This document shows positions 1 through 11,649 of a DNA stretch of 64,000 nt, one piece after another. Every line of letters begins with the position of its first letter. Position 1 is the stretch's first letter. The position numbers and the translations under genes were made by a program. Location: assembly GCA_022829145.1 (NCBI GenBank), contig CM040747.1, positions 41,596,613 through 41,660,612 of the forward strand. Reading direction: 5' to 3'. Under the pieces are notes generated by a model. The model made no database searches. It was not told the origin of the DNA and saw nothing but the letters and a program-made list of their open reading frames with translations. The DNA comes from Albula goreensis. Its lineage: Eukaryota > Chordata > Actinopteri > Albuliformes > Albulidae.

Positions 1-73
1 NNNNNNNNNNNNNNNNNNNNNNNNNNNNNNNNNNNNNNNNNNNNNNNNNNNNNNNNNNNNNNNNNNNNNNNNN
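1..73. other. Assembly gap (Ns)
   Basis: The first 73 positions are N. The contig to the left is joined by a gap, so nothing is known about what lies upstream. Confidence 0.99.
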
Positions 74-540
74 TGATTGAGAGCTGTTCTGATAAGGGAA
101 GATAATCCAATTATCACACCTACTGTATTCAACCACATGAACTACCCTCACTAGACCAGTGATGGTATGATTGATGCTTATTTAATTATCGTCTAATCCT
201 GATCAAAGATATGTATCTGTATAAAGAAGGCTTCACTGAGGGTTCAGGGTTCGCTGGGACCCGCCTGAACCCAGAGTGCGTTTCACATATTCTGACAACT
301 GCCGTCCTGTAATAAAGAAGTCTTTTTTCAAAGAAGATCGAATTGCACCTTTTTTCCTTACACTTATGAAAAGCCAACGAGCCCCAAAAATGAGTCCAGA
401 AGTGAATCTGCACTCACTTATACAGCCAGCAGATGCAGTCATAGTGCTCTCCTTAAGCAGCAGGGCCTCTAAACCACCCTGCAAATGTCATGATTGTAAT
501 TTCTGTAAATGTTAATGTGTGAAGTGAACTGTGACTTATG
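74..540. other. No recognisable feature
   Basis: Mixed-composition sequence upstream of the IgL V segment. The short open frames on both strands show no family signature and no splice-linked coding pattern. I see no RNA gene or clear repeat here. Confidence 0.5.
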
Positions 541-666
541 TCAAACCAGAGCGACTGACACATCTGCTGCTGTCCTGGTGCTGTTGTTGAACTCTCTCTG
601 TCACAGCCCACAGTCTCCAGTCCACAGCACTGCTGGCGACAAGTGCCTGCTGTACCCAGGAAGACC

Positions 667-674
667 ATTTGCAT
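667..674 (+). promoter_or_regulatory. Immunoglobulin octamer of V-light promoter (left copy)
   Basis: The octamer ATTTGCAT lies about 115 bp upstream of the leader ATG, in the orientation known for V-light promoters. A TATA-like TTTATAG follows at about 722-728. The surrounding ~150 bp is almost the same as the promoter of the right-hand V segment at 62749, so this is a retained Oct-factor-driven B-cell promoter in front of a now broken V segment. Confidence 0.85.
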
Positions 675-789
675 AGAGAAGACACTTTGCATTGGCAGCA
701 CATGCTTCAGTGCCTGGGAGTGTTTATAGTCCTGTGAGTTTCACACTTGATGAGAGCTGTCCTTCATGGCAACAGAACCCACAGCAACA

Positions 790-1303
790 ATGACTTTTAT
801 CACCATCTTCATTCAAGCACTCGCTTTCTGTATTCAGGGTGAGATTTATAAAACAATCAACCTTTTGCTCTTTTGACATATATTATTATATTGATTTGTT
901 TAATTAGCAATACATATTATTTTTCAAGAAAATAATGTCTTTTAGATGAATGTTTTGGATGACATTTTTTTTCTCTCTTTCAGAATGCACAGGACAGGTG
1001 ATGTGACTCAGACTCCTGCTGGAAAATCTGTTTCTCACAGGCTAACATTGTCACCCTGAGTTGTATAACCAGCACCGCTGTGTTTGGCAATAGCTTTTTA
1101 CAGTGTCACCAGAAGAAACCTGGAGATGCTCCTAAACTCCTGATCTACAAGGCAACATCACGTAACTCAGGGATTCCTGATCGATTCAGTGGCAGTGGAT
1201 CTGGGACTGACTTCACTCTGACCATCAGTGGAGTCCAGGCTGAAGATGCAGGGAGATTACTACTGTCAGAGTTACCACTACATCAGTAGTGACTATGTGT
1301 TCA
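790..1303 (+). pseudogene. IgL kappa-type V segment, pseudogene
   Basis: The leader exon 790-838 encodes a hydrophobic signal peptide starting [11 protein letters not shown] and ends with a GT donor at 839. A V exon follows from 984, after a TTTCAG acceptor. Framework blocks such as [23 protein letters not shown] and [11 protein letters not shown] are those of a kappa-like V domain. Compared with the intact copy at 62877-63432, a base is missing near 1002 (giving an early TGA), the region around 1030 is rearranged, the conserved framework-2 Trp codon has become Cys (Q-C-H-Q), and an extra G near 1255 shifts the frame before the second conserved Cys. Promoter and recombination signal survive. 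It cannot encode a V domain directly but could donate sequence by gene conversion; that role is inference. Confidence 0.9.
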
Positions 1304-1331
1304 CACAGTGATAGAGAGCCGTACAAAAACC
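1304..1331 (+). promoter_or_regulatory. V-kappa recombination signal, 12-bp spacer
   Basis: Consensus heptamer CACAGTG (1304-1310), a 12-nt spacer, then nonamer ACAAAAACC (1323-1331). A 12-bp spacer on the V side is the kappa-type arrangement. The heptamer is perfect and the nonamer near-consensus, although the V segment itself is broken. Confidence 0.92.
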
Positions 1332-2455
1332 TCCCTCAGTCAGACTGCACAGAGACTGCACTGCTGCAGCTGGGACCTACTGCAGGTGCTGAGGGGGGAG
1401 GCACTGACCCGGGACACTGAGGGGTTCTGCTCCAGCACACTGAGCTTCTGTGGTTCAGTTATAAATTAGAAGTAACACAATATTTGAGCATTTTCATGTC
1501 TGTACATCCAAAAGTATCAAAGCCCAGTGGATGGATAATTATGGTTTTATGAAACAATTTTTTTTTAAAAAAATAAGTGAATTCATCCAAGTCAAACACA
1601 GTACAGAAAACTAGCAACTGGATTACATGCATGAAGCAGTTTTCTGCATTCACTCTCAATAAAAGCTTGAACATGAACTTAACACATTACTCCCAATCAC
1701 AATTAATACCATCATATCAAATGTGATTTTTTGGGTATGTTTCCATAAGAGTAAACTTCTTTTACATTTCAATGACAGAAAGTATGGACATGAATTAAGG
1801 AATAATTTAGAAACATAGCTTAAATCTGTCGGAGAGACTGAACTAGTCAGGATCTGTCGTGTTGAACTGGATAGGACAGCGGTGCTGTTTCCATCAACAG
1901 CTTCACACCTGAGCTGACTCTTCCTCACCCTTACAGCTGTTACTGTATTATCCTCAACAATACTACGGTCACTTGGGTGCCACCTCAGTCCCTTGTGTTG
2001 AATACAGTGTGAAAGTGAGGCACTATCGATCCCTCCATTGGACTGATGTGTGTTCTACAGAGGTGTTTCATAATCATTATTATGGTGTCTCTGTGGTTCT
2101 TCTCAAATAGAGATCATATAACCCCTCTTATATCACAGTAGGATGGCTCCCCCTTGTGGTGTGGAAAATCATCAAGTCTAAGTACAGTACAAAACCGTTG
2201 CTGTTCTGACTAGTTATTTATCAGTATGTTGCCCAGACTGATATTATTAAATACATATTGGCTTGTCTGAATCATACAACAGAATGTTGTAATCTTAGCA
2301 TCAAATGGCCCCCACACACACACACCCACACATATAGATATATGTATATACTATATACTTATATACTGTATACATGTGTACCTTGCCTTACTTGTTCATA
2401 ATGGTATCACATGCTCTTTCACTCATATTTCTCTTCCTCTCAAATGGAACACACT
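1332..2455. other. Intergenic; IgL downstream homology then unclassified
   Basis: 1332-1420 is shared with the sequence downstream of the right V segment (63461-63540). The rest has no J or C segment that I can recognise; no 23-spacer signal and no FGxG-type J motif was found. 2310-2390 is a short CA/TA-rich simple repeat. Confidence 0.5.
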
Positions 2456-2986
2456 CATTGCTGTTTCTGCACTGCAGTGAATGAGGCTTTTGCTGCTTTC
2501 CTACATAAACATGCTAAATTAACTGGATGTGATCTGAACATTATCCTGATTGGTAATAACTCAGTTTCATTTAAACTGGGTAATTCTGAGAGGGGAATAA
2601 TCAAGCTCTGATCTGATGTGTTCCTGCTCAGGAGTGCCTCTCAGTGTAGGGTGAGAGTAATACACAGTAATATAAAGAGTACTATAATGCATTTCCATTA
2701 CTACAAATTCAGTAATGCAGTCATTTAACACTTTACTTGTAAAAGCCATAATGAGTACTGTGTAAAATATTACAGGTTTTGGGTATGTGTATTTATAATA
2801 TTAAATGAAACCCATGAAGAAGTTTCATGGATTTTTGACATATATTGGATCGTTTCTCAAGAATGATTTGCCTATAAGTTTGATTCAAGAATAGGGTCAT
2901 TCATACATTTTCGCATCAGGATTACATTTTCAAATTTATATGGTTATCATCTATGAGAACTACACAGAGAAATGAATAATAAGTTC

Positions 2987-3414
2987 TGTGACACAGTGGC
3001 TGGTGTGGTCACTGAGCCGGGTGGAGAGTGGAAGGAAAAACACAGAAGTTTAAACAAGAAGTGGTCAAAGGCCTTTTATTCGACCCCTTTCCCAGGGAAA
3101 ACCCAACAAAACAAATGGCAACAATGAAACTGAAAAACAGCACAGCCAGGGAAAACACAAACCCGGTCCAAACCCAAAAGACGTCCTTGTTCAACCTCTC
3201 AGGCTGTGCTTAAACAGAAGGCCTAATTGAAGGCAAGTGCTCACACCTGAGTTGATTAGAAATCACTCTCAGGTGAGGCTGCCTGTTAGTGAGGCCTCTG
3301 CTGCTGCAGCTCCAGTTAACTCTCCAGGCTGAGGGAGGGAACCAGGAGACTGACAGCAGTACAATGGGAGGAGCTGAGGAGCTTGCTCCTCCCTCCACCT
3401 CCCCCGGCACCACA
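2987..3414 (-). mobile_element. Solo-LTR-like element (left arm)
   Basis: About 430 bp. On the minus strand it begins TGTGGTGCC and ends TGTCACA, with a TATTTAAG TATA-like box and an AAATAAAAGG poly(A)-type signal in LTR order. It is flanked by GGAC-like bases on one side and a similar but imperfect copy on the other. The same element lies at the mirror position in the right arm (61354-61805), so it predates the arm duplication. A truncated piece lies at 10670-10862. No internal retroviral genes are attached. A non-autonomous unclassified repeat remains possible. Confidence 0.5.
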
Positions 3415-4011
3415 GTCCTATAAAATTTGATGTCCCTTTATCAACTTTTGTTGGTTTTGTAAAAATGCAAGTTATAAGATATGAGATAAGATATAAGTAA
3501 TATTTCATCATAAAATGATATTATGTATGCAAATAAGTAATGAAAATTAATTTCAAAATTTTGCCACTTCCTTCTACATTAGTTACCAAGAGACTTTTGC
3601 ATTTTTATTCATGTGCATTATATTTGTCTAAATAGCCCACACATTTATTTTAAAGCAGCCTAAATAACACATTTTTTTTAATTTGCCTCATTTGGCCTCG
3701 AAATTAAATCATATACAAATACTGTACCATCATAAAGACCACTGTGCTGGAATGTGCTTCAACACCATAGAGTAAGTTAAGCTGTTGTTGGTGCTCTTAT
3801 AAAACTCTTGTTTGTTCAGCACTGTAAACTCTTACTGTTTTTATTCTTTTTAATTTAGAACATAGAATTGGACAGAATTCACATCATTCTGTTTCCCAGC
3901 AACAGTCGTAAGTTCAAGTGGTTTAGAATTTTCAGTATTTCAGCATCAATGATGTCACAATAGGAATGTTCTTAAAATGCAAACAGCTATCAATTAATAT
4001 GTCATTAGTTT

Positions 4012-5094
4012 GTTTGCCGAAGGCGCAAACTGCTGTTCTTCTATAGAATCTTTACTTCTTATTATTATTATTCCTGATTCTTCCTCCTAGAATTTTTAAG
4101 CTAGACATACCAAACTTGGCCACCAGAGGCGTGGACACACTGGTCAGGTTGCTTGTATTTTTCTAAGCGATACGATTCATACTTTTTAAACTATTAAGCT
4201 TTAAAAAATGTCCTCCATTGACTTAACATTGGTGGAATGTTGAGCATGCTAATGTGGCTAACGTTACTTAGCAACAATTGTAACGGTCGCTGCTCGGCTC
4301 ACAAACGGATTTAAAGCGTCAGTATCTGAATTGTATGAACTACTTCAGCGGTAAGGATTTGCAGTCCTAAATATTATCTACTTTTTAAGCTAGACATACC
4401 AAATTTGGTAACTTGAATAATACTGGCCACGTTGCTTGTACTTTCCTGAACTATACGATTTATACTTGTTTTAAACTATAAAGCTTTAAAAAATTGTGTC
4501 CCGTTGACTTAATATTTGTGTAATACTAAGCATACTAACAAGCTAACGTTAGTGACACTAAGCGACAATGATGACAGGTAAGTTTACTTTTAATTTAACT
4601 AATACCACTTCACCACTAATAGTCGTGAGTACTACCAACTTTCCGATAACTTTCAGTTAGTTGACAAAATAACATTATCAAAAGAATACAGCATGCTAGC
4701 TACCTTCTCGGACTTGACATTTTGAAATAACTTTCCTTTTGACACAAAGATACTGGGATAACGTTATCTCTCCCTATGATGTTATACTGCACTCATGGAA
4801 TTTGTCTCGGACAATCACAATGCGTGGTCGGAACTAACTGTTGTATAAAGTGCGTTCAGGTATAATGATTATAAATGAATAATTCATGTTTTGAACTGAA
4901 AGTTTTACCGTTTTTTGACTGCCTCCAGTACTCCTGCTGCTACTACTTCAGAGCTTATTGTGCCTCCTAGAAGTTTCTCCATACTAATAATAAGTAGCTT
5001 TATTATAATAAATGTTATAGTATTATATAGTAGTCTTATTAACTTTTAGTAGGTAGTCTACAGTTTTAAACATAATCTCATAGTCTTCAGCAAG
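4012..5094. mobile_element. TIR element, ~1.1 kb, non-autonomous (left arm)
   Basis: The block starts GTTTGCCGAAGGC and ends with the degenerate inverse GTCTTCAGCAAGC. In the right arm (59625-60749) both ends are intact as CTTGCCGAAGGC and GCCTTCGGCAAAC, which establishes terminal inverted repeats. It contains no transposase. Several internal lines recur in diverged form (about 4090-4250 against 4380-4540), an old internal duplication. The superfamily is not determined. Confidence 0.65.
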
Positions 5095-6100
5095 CAAAAA
5101 GAATTTCTTCTGGAATTCTATGTCTAGTTATGAAATAAAGATCAAATAATTAATTACTACATCATTATGATGTAAAATTTAAACATGATAATGGTAAGGT
5201 GAAAATTAGTTTGCTGAAATAATATTTCATCATAAGGGGTTGAGTATTATTTATTTAATTATTTCACAATTTATCGACTAATTTATTATCCATTTTATTA
5301 CGTAATTTCGTAAGTTTTTGTTTATTTAACTATGAATAAAATGGCATTCTATAACTATGATGTCACAATGGGAAGGAAGTTCAAATGTAGAACACTGACA
5401 ACTGATGCAGAATTGAACATAAAGGACTGACAGAAATTATTATGAATGACCACGTACTTCCTAGCTGCTGGGACTGTTTTTCTTCCTAAGTCTGTGAATC
5501 AACACTGAACATTCATTTAGCTTTGAGGGACTGTGGGACAGAATGTACTGAATCATATCTTTGAGCTTGACATCTCTGGCCGATCATTCTGAAGTAATTT
5601 AAATCAGTGCATATTAAAAACAGATGAATGATATTAGGACTGTATTCCAAACAAGAAGTGTACCTCTACAGAGAAGTCCTCAAAGGTTGGAAGTACAGAC
5701 AGTAGCACTAATGCCATATGATAATATGGGTAGTTTTGACTTTACTTTCAAACACAGTTGTGACAGAGCTACATCTTGATATATCAACACTCATTTCACA
5801 AACTAATTGCAATGAATTGCAACATTCAGACCAATGTGACCAAAGGTGATATTAGCTATCTTTGTGCAAAAGGCTTGAGGCACAGAGGATTACTTTAAAA
5901 ATATTAAGCTGAAAAAGTACAGAAAAAGTTGTTTCATGGGACAAAGTAAACAAGGCATCGTAACAAGGAAGCCAATGTCAATGTGTGTGTAATTACAGTA
6001 TTATAGATGTTATATTTACCTCTATGTTATATTTTTTTATTGGGGGCTGTCAGAGAAATGCCTTTTTGTCCCTCTTTTCCTTATATTATTTTTCTCCTTC
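5095..6100. other. Arm sequence without recognisable feature
   Basis: AT-rich and collinear with the right arm. No coding exon or element termini recognised. The mirror of 5695-5700 is where the right arm carries a ~1.4-kb insertion. Confidence 0.4.
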
Positions 6101-6106
6101 TTCCAG

Positions 6107-7725
6107 GAGTGTCTGTGAGAGGAGTCATTGGATGTGTTTGAGTGTCACAGAGTCTCACATGGAGCACCTGTCATCCAATTGACAGACGTGCTTAAAAAGA
6201 GCAACAAGGACTTCATCACTTTGACTTCAGCATGAATCTAACATGTTTAGCACTCTAGATGTACATAGACTGAGAATTACTGCAATGTAGTACATCTAGT
6301 GCTCCTGGGTCTGACTATATTCTTACATGGTGTTACATGGATGTTACATTTCTGCTTCTGGGAGAATCATGATGCATGATCTGGTAATGAATATGTCATC
6401 CTTCTTAGTGCTTTAAAATTGAACCCTGAGCTATCCTGAATTGAGGATTTGGGGTATTAAAACTATGAGTGTGCATGTGCTGGACAGAAATTTTAATGCC
6501 GCAGCCTATGAATAAAACTTTAATAACTTGATCATCTATCATAGAAGTAAATACGACTTCTTCCGTCAACTTAAAACTTACGATAAGACTCAGCTTTCAC
6601 AGAGTCTTAAGTGTTGCTCTTGTCCCAGACCAAGAAGCTGAGGATCATAAATATGGTGACTATAATCCAGGTGATTTGGGTGTCAGCAGCTGTCTAGAGA
6701 ATGCATTAGGAGCATTAGGTGCTGAAGAGTTGTGATATGAGCTTCTTGCTGTGCTGTGTATCATAGTCTTACAGTGTATATCTGCCTGCATGACAGTTTT
6801 GTGTTCTGCATGTGTGAATAAGGTGATTGCTGTGCATATGGTCTCTCAGTCTGTGAATGTTCCTCTCCTGTCACTCGCTGGGATTGCACTGGATGAGGAT
6901 GAAGAGAAACACTTCAGACGCTATGAGTGTGAATGTGTAATATGACCTGTTCAAACATGCTTTAAAGATTGTGTACTGCACAGGGTCTCAAGATCCATGG
7001 GCCAAAGGTGCTCATACATGATGATTACTGTCCTAAAGGTAAAAGGGGGATGTGGAAGCTAAAAGAAAGTTTGCTGTATATAAGCTATGGTGAAGATCTT
7101 CAATATTCTGGTTTTAGTTACCTTGTATAACCCTGTACTGTGCTCCTCCTTTAAACTGCTTGCATTAATCTCTAAAATCTTCTAAACCATACCATACTAT
7201 AACTGCAGCTACATGATGTCTCCTGATTTTGCTAGATCATGCCCAGGTATGTAAATATGTAACAGTGTCCTCATACAGCCACCTAGAGTACATGTGACTG
7301 GAAGGGGAGCCACCCCTCAGAGTGTTTGTACTCTGGCTGCTGTGCTCTGTCTCTCTTCCAGCCCTAAACAAAGACTGTGATCTTTCACAGCAGTGCAGAA
7401 CATTTTGTTATTTATATAAATCCACATTTGGGGAACAATTAGAGCAGTGTGCATCTGTCTCTCTCTTTCTGATCAAAATACCAACTGAGACTCCCATGAT
7501 GAGCAAATACTAAATGTAAGAAAGTGAAACTGGCTTTCTATCTACTGGCAGATTTACTGGAACATTCTTCACTCATAACCGGTCAGATGACATTCCATTC
7601 TTCAAGTTCAAACTGAAAGGAGAATATGCAGATCTGCATGATAATAAAAATACAGACAGAATCAGATTCAGTTCAGAACTAGAGAAGAATAAACTGGGTC
7701 TCAGCCATGTATACCTCTGTGCAGG
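6107..7725 (+). pseudogene. Exon-bearing fragment of an unidentified gene (left arm)
   Basis: Conserved coding-like blocks occur in order on the plus strand. After a TTCTTCCAG acceptor at 6106 comes a frame resembling ERLSEESLDVF in the right-arm copy, broken here. At about 6632-6945 is an acidic frame (DQEAEDHKYGDY, then LSLAGIALDEDEEKHF) containing a TGA. At 7322-7513 is a hydrophobic signal-like start (VFVLWLLCSVSLP). At about 7553-7723 is an exon-like block ending at a GT donor; its right-arm counterpart reads cleanly (WSDGIPFFKFKLKGEYADL). The right-arm copy is at 55890-57430. Cys and acidic residues suggest a secreted or membrane protein, but I do not recognise the family. Stops and indels make this copy a pseudogene. 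Confidence 0.5.
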
Positions 7726-9387
7726 TGAGTACAGTCTTAATATATTTCAACATGCCACCAGGTTTTAAAAGATCTGCTTAAGGCAACATGATCACTGTGA
7801 GAACTTTAATTTCCTTTATTATAAAATAAATTCCTATTTCTGTGTGATCAGATCTTAAATTACAGAGAAGTCATACTCTGTGATGGAATAATATGGAAAT
7901 TACAAAGTTCATAAATGATATTCAGTACCACAGTAACTTACCATGGGTAATGTAGTCTGAGAGTTACATTTTCTTCTGTTGGCATTTATAATTTAGCTTT
8001 AATCCATTTTGTACAGTATTCTAGCAACCATGCTAGATTTATGATACATTATCTTAGCATGCATGCTACCCTTTGTAGTATATTCAGTATCATAGCATGG
8101 ATTTTAGGTTCTATAACATAGTCAGTATTCTAACATTGATGTTAACCTTGATGATCAATTTTATAGAATTGGTGTTAGCCTTGATAATCCATTTTATGAG
8201 GTCTGGTAGAATAAGCATTCGCTTTTATAATTATTTTAGTCAGTATCCTAGCATGGATGTTTGACTGATGTGCCCTGTGTATGGCAGTACTATAAGCACT
8301 GCATTATGAAACACTCTCTTGGACACTTAACCAAGTTGTTTCAATCTGCAGGTCTGATATGTTGATAATGATGGCTGATTTTAGATTTACTAAAAACTGT
8401 ATTTTAAAATGCGTCAAAAGGCAAGCAAGATCATGAAACTCAAAACCAGTCAGTCTGGTTTACAGCTCTGTCTCCTTCTGCCAGCAGCCCAGTTTCTCCC
8501 TCCCTTAAAGGTTATGTTTGATAAACACAGACACAAATCAAGAGAGTAATAAACTTTATCGTTGATATTTATTTAGCACATTTCAAGCTTCAACAAATAA
8601 TCAATTTAAAATTCATTGATCAATCAGCTCTGAAAAGCACAACACAAAAAACATGTTTTTACCATGTACACATTGTGAAAAATTCAAGTCATTCAAAGCA
8701 ATTCCATAAAAAAGGCCTTAAAAGAGCACACTGACAAGGCAGTTCTAATGAAACCTTGCAATAACTTTTGACTATCAGCATTTATTTATTTATTTAATCT
8801 TAAAATCAAATGTCTGATGGCCAATCCAAAAACATGTAAACTAGAAATCATGTTAAAGTTATTAAGCTGATTCTTTCTTTGGGCTTTTGTTGTTACGTTT
8901 TACTGTCACAATCCCTTTTATGTCAATTTAAGATCCTCTAATGGAGCTCTGTTTTTTTATTCTACAGGTTGCCTTCAGCGGTTTCTGATGTTCTCTGTAC
9001 AGTTCATGTCTGACCTCGGTTCTGATGAGGTTTTTATGGTGAGTAACTTAAAAGAGACTCTGCCATTTTGGTAATTAACCCCTTGTGTTCTGTTGAAATT
9101 GGCTTTACCATTGGCTTTTGTTTGGGGTCCCACAGACCCCAGTGCTAAGTAAGCGTAATCGCTAAAAGTTAAAGATCAACCAATTTTGTTTTTCCTCAGG
9201 TCTTTTTTACTTCCTCTGACCTCATTAACAGGTCCTCTAACCCATTCAACAATCGAAGCTTTTCCTTTTTCCACAAAGTGGGCCTGACCATTTCACAAAG
9301 GTGTTTAATTTAAAATATATATTTTATATGATAAATATAGAAATATTTAATGTTTAATATGTTATATGGGATTTACCTGAACAGGTT
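7726..9387. other. Arm sequence, mostly non-coding
   Basis: AT-rich and collinear with about 54.35-55.89 kb of the right arm. A diverged internal repeat at about 8020-8250 has lines of the type 'agtattctagcatggatgtt'. At 8970-9040 a CTACAG acceptor-like site, a short open stretch and a GTGAGT donor could be a decayed exon; its frame is not preserved in the right arm. Nothing else supported. Confidence 0.4.
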
Positions 9388-10153
9388 TTGAGTTTTATAA
9401 TCCAATTCTTTTCTGCTCTGTGTCAATCATCTGGTGTCCAGTTAGTGTTTGTTTGAAGGCTGAATATTTTTAGCGCCTCAAGTTCATGGTGAAGGAATTA
9501 AGCCACTAGATATGTGTCGGTGTCTCTGTGGTTTTTAATGTTATACACATATGGGGCTAATCTAGTCCTGATTGTGTTCCCTGTCTCACCTATATATTTA
9601 ATGCCACAGTGATTACATTAATTCATAGCTTATTGTGTTAACTGTATTTGTCTGTTTGATTAGTTGTGTCATATTTGTGCTGTTGGTCTTTACTGCACTG
9701 GCTTGTGTGTTAAATACCAGGCCTTGTGTGGGTACAGTGTTGATTTCTGGGAATTTGCTTCTTACCAGATGGTCTTTGAGATTTTTTTATAAACTGAGAT
9801 GATTCTGTAGTCCTGAAGGAGTTGTGATTCCCAGGATCCTGATCAGGTTCTGTTTGATTTGAAATAACCCTTTGGTTTTAAGACATGAAAGAGGGTTCTG
9901 GTGTCCTTTTCAAAGTCAGCATCTTGTGTACAGTTTCTGTTGAACCTGAGCAACTCAGGCCTTTGAAGGTGTGCTTTGGGTGGAGACTATTTTTATGTAA
10001 TGGTGCATGTGTGTCTGTGTCTTTAAAATAAACCTTGCTGTCCAGTATGGGTGTTTGAGGAAATGAGGGTCTTGCACAAGTGGTTTTGATTAAAGTCTAT
10101 GTGTTGGTCGTATGTGGTTGATGTTGAGGATCTGTATGTGTCTGAAGTTACTG
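9388..10153 (-). mobile_element. Penelope-like element 3' part, copy B (left arm), degenerate
   Basis: Mirror of the right-arm copy at about 53000-53740, where the protein remnants are read. That copy shows the end of a reverse transcriptase (SQLLRFNRNSTQDADFEK, then LFNVLKTKGY) followed by a GIY-YIG nuclease remnant (YCGIKYVGGTG, then RTRLGQHVYNN). This order and these motifs are those of Penelope-like retroelements of fish. The frame is broken in several places. A TIR element has inserted directly after it at 10157. Confidence 0.7.
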
Positions 10154-10156
10154 TTA

Positions 10157-10648
10157 GGGCGCGTTCCAATTCTCAGATTTTGTCTCCTACCTCCTCCACT
10201 ACCACCTCGTCTCTTATCTATATGTCCTCACTCCCTCCACTGCTCCAAAAAGGTAGGAAATGTGATTTCGCCTCCTTCACTCGCCTCCTCCTCTCCTCCA
10301 AACAAAGGATACATCAATGTATACTACTGCAGAAATCTTTTCACATTTTTGGGTGACATCATGGTGCCCCAAACCAGTCAGATTAAAAGACCATCCTGCA
10401 GAAAATTTTGATTGGCTTAGGTATCCTCGGAATCAGCTGAAGGTACACGACTTCATCAATAGCCGAGATCGGCTTTCATGAAGGGCTAATGGGATTAGTT
10501 GTTCTGATTTTTGTTTCATCTCCTTGTTTCCTCATCTCCTCTGCTCGTTTTCTCCCCTCCTTTCCTCCACATATTTCCGGGGTAGGAGACAAGGGGAGGA
10601 AATGAGCGGAGGAAATGAGGATACGAGAAAAAGTATTGGAACACACCC
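10157..10648. mobile_element. MITE with TTA target duplication (left-arm specific)
   Basis: A 492-bp element starting GGGCGCGTTCCAAT and ending ATTGGAACACACCC, so the ends are inverted repeats. It is flanked by TTA at 10154-10156 and 10649-10651. The right arm keeps the uninterrupted site (reverse complement near 52945-52960), with a single TTA between the same flanks, so this inserted after the arms separated. GGG ends with a TTA duplication fit PIF/Harbinger-type transposition. There is no transposase; the inside is rich in CCTCC/GGAGG and is largely self-complementary. Confidence 0.88.
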
Positions 10649-10669
10649 TTAGTGTTTTATAAGTGCTTT

Positions 10670-10862
10670 AAACTGAAGGCAAGTGCTCACAGCTGAGTTG
10701 ATTAGAAATCACTCTCAGGTGAGGCTGCCTGTTTGTGAGGCCTCTGCTGCTGCAGCTCCAGTTAACTCTCCAGGCTGAGGGAGGGAACCAGGAGACTGAC
10801 AGCAGGATAGTGGGAGGAGCTGAGGAGCTTGCCCCTCCCTCCACCTCTTCTGGCACCACAGT
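10670..10862 (-). repeat. Truncated LTR-like element (left arm)
   Basis: About 195 bp matching one half of the element at 2987-3414, ending at the same CACCACAG terminus. It lies between two Penelope-like copies and has its mirror at 52740-52955 in the right arm, so it was in place before the arm duplication. Confidence 0.7.
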
Positions 10863-10869
10863 GTGTTGT

Positions 10870-11600
10870 GGTAATCACATGTTAATCATGTTTCCTGTCT
10901 CTCCTACATATTTTATGTGACAGTGGTTACACTATATAAGATAATTGTGTGAATTGTGAATATCTTGTTTAATGACGTGTGTTGTGTTTGTGTTCTGGTT
11001 CCTGACTGTGATGGCCTATTTATAGAATATTGAGCCTTGTGTGGGTATTGTGCTGATTGCTGGTAGTTTGCTGCTTACCAGGAGGTCCCTGAAGTTTTCA
11101 TTTTCTTGCTGTCTGAGATGATTTTGTAGTCTTGAAGCTAGTTGGTGTTCTGTGGGGTTCTGGAAATATTGTGTTTAATTTTCCTGTTTTCTGTTTGACT
11201 GAATGCCCAGTAAGTGGTGGTGAGCAGAATGATTTTCCTTGTGTCTGTTGTTTTGGGGTCAGAAAGGTTTTCCTGGCCTGTCTGAGGAAGGATGTGGAAA
11301 ACCCTCTTGGTTTCAATGCTTTGAAATGTTTTTATGGCTTCTTCAATATATCTAGTCTGTATGCAGATCCTGTGGAACTTGAGCTACTGAGATTTAATTA
11401 AACCTTTGAAGGTGTGTTTTGGGTAGAAACTGCTTTTGTGTAGGAGAGTCTACTATGTGTGTTTGGGGTAAAGAGGGTCTCTTGTATGTGGTTGTGTGTA
11501 GAAAAACTATGTGTTGAGTGTGTGTGTGGTGTATTTAACTGTGATGGATTTGTGGTGTGTGTTGAGGATCTATCTGCCTATCTATGCTCTTAAACCCACT
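10870..11600 (-). mobile_element. Penelope-like element 3' part, copy A (left arm), degenerate
   Basis: Mirror of 51985-52737. The best-preserved reading, from the right arm, is HTFKGLIKSQLLKFHRIC, the conserved end region of a Penelope-like reverse transcriptase, followed by an LLITTY block and a decayed GIY-YIG start (HDMKYV, then TRLAQH). The element stops within the nuclease domain where the LTR-like fragment begins. Confidence 0.65.
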
Positions 11601-11649
11601 GTATTTCAGCTTGACCATGAATAATACCCTGTCAAATAACAAACTTTTT

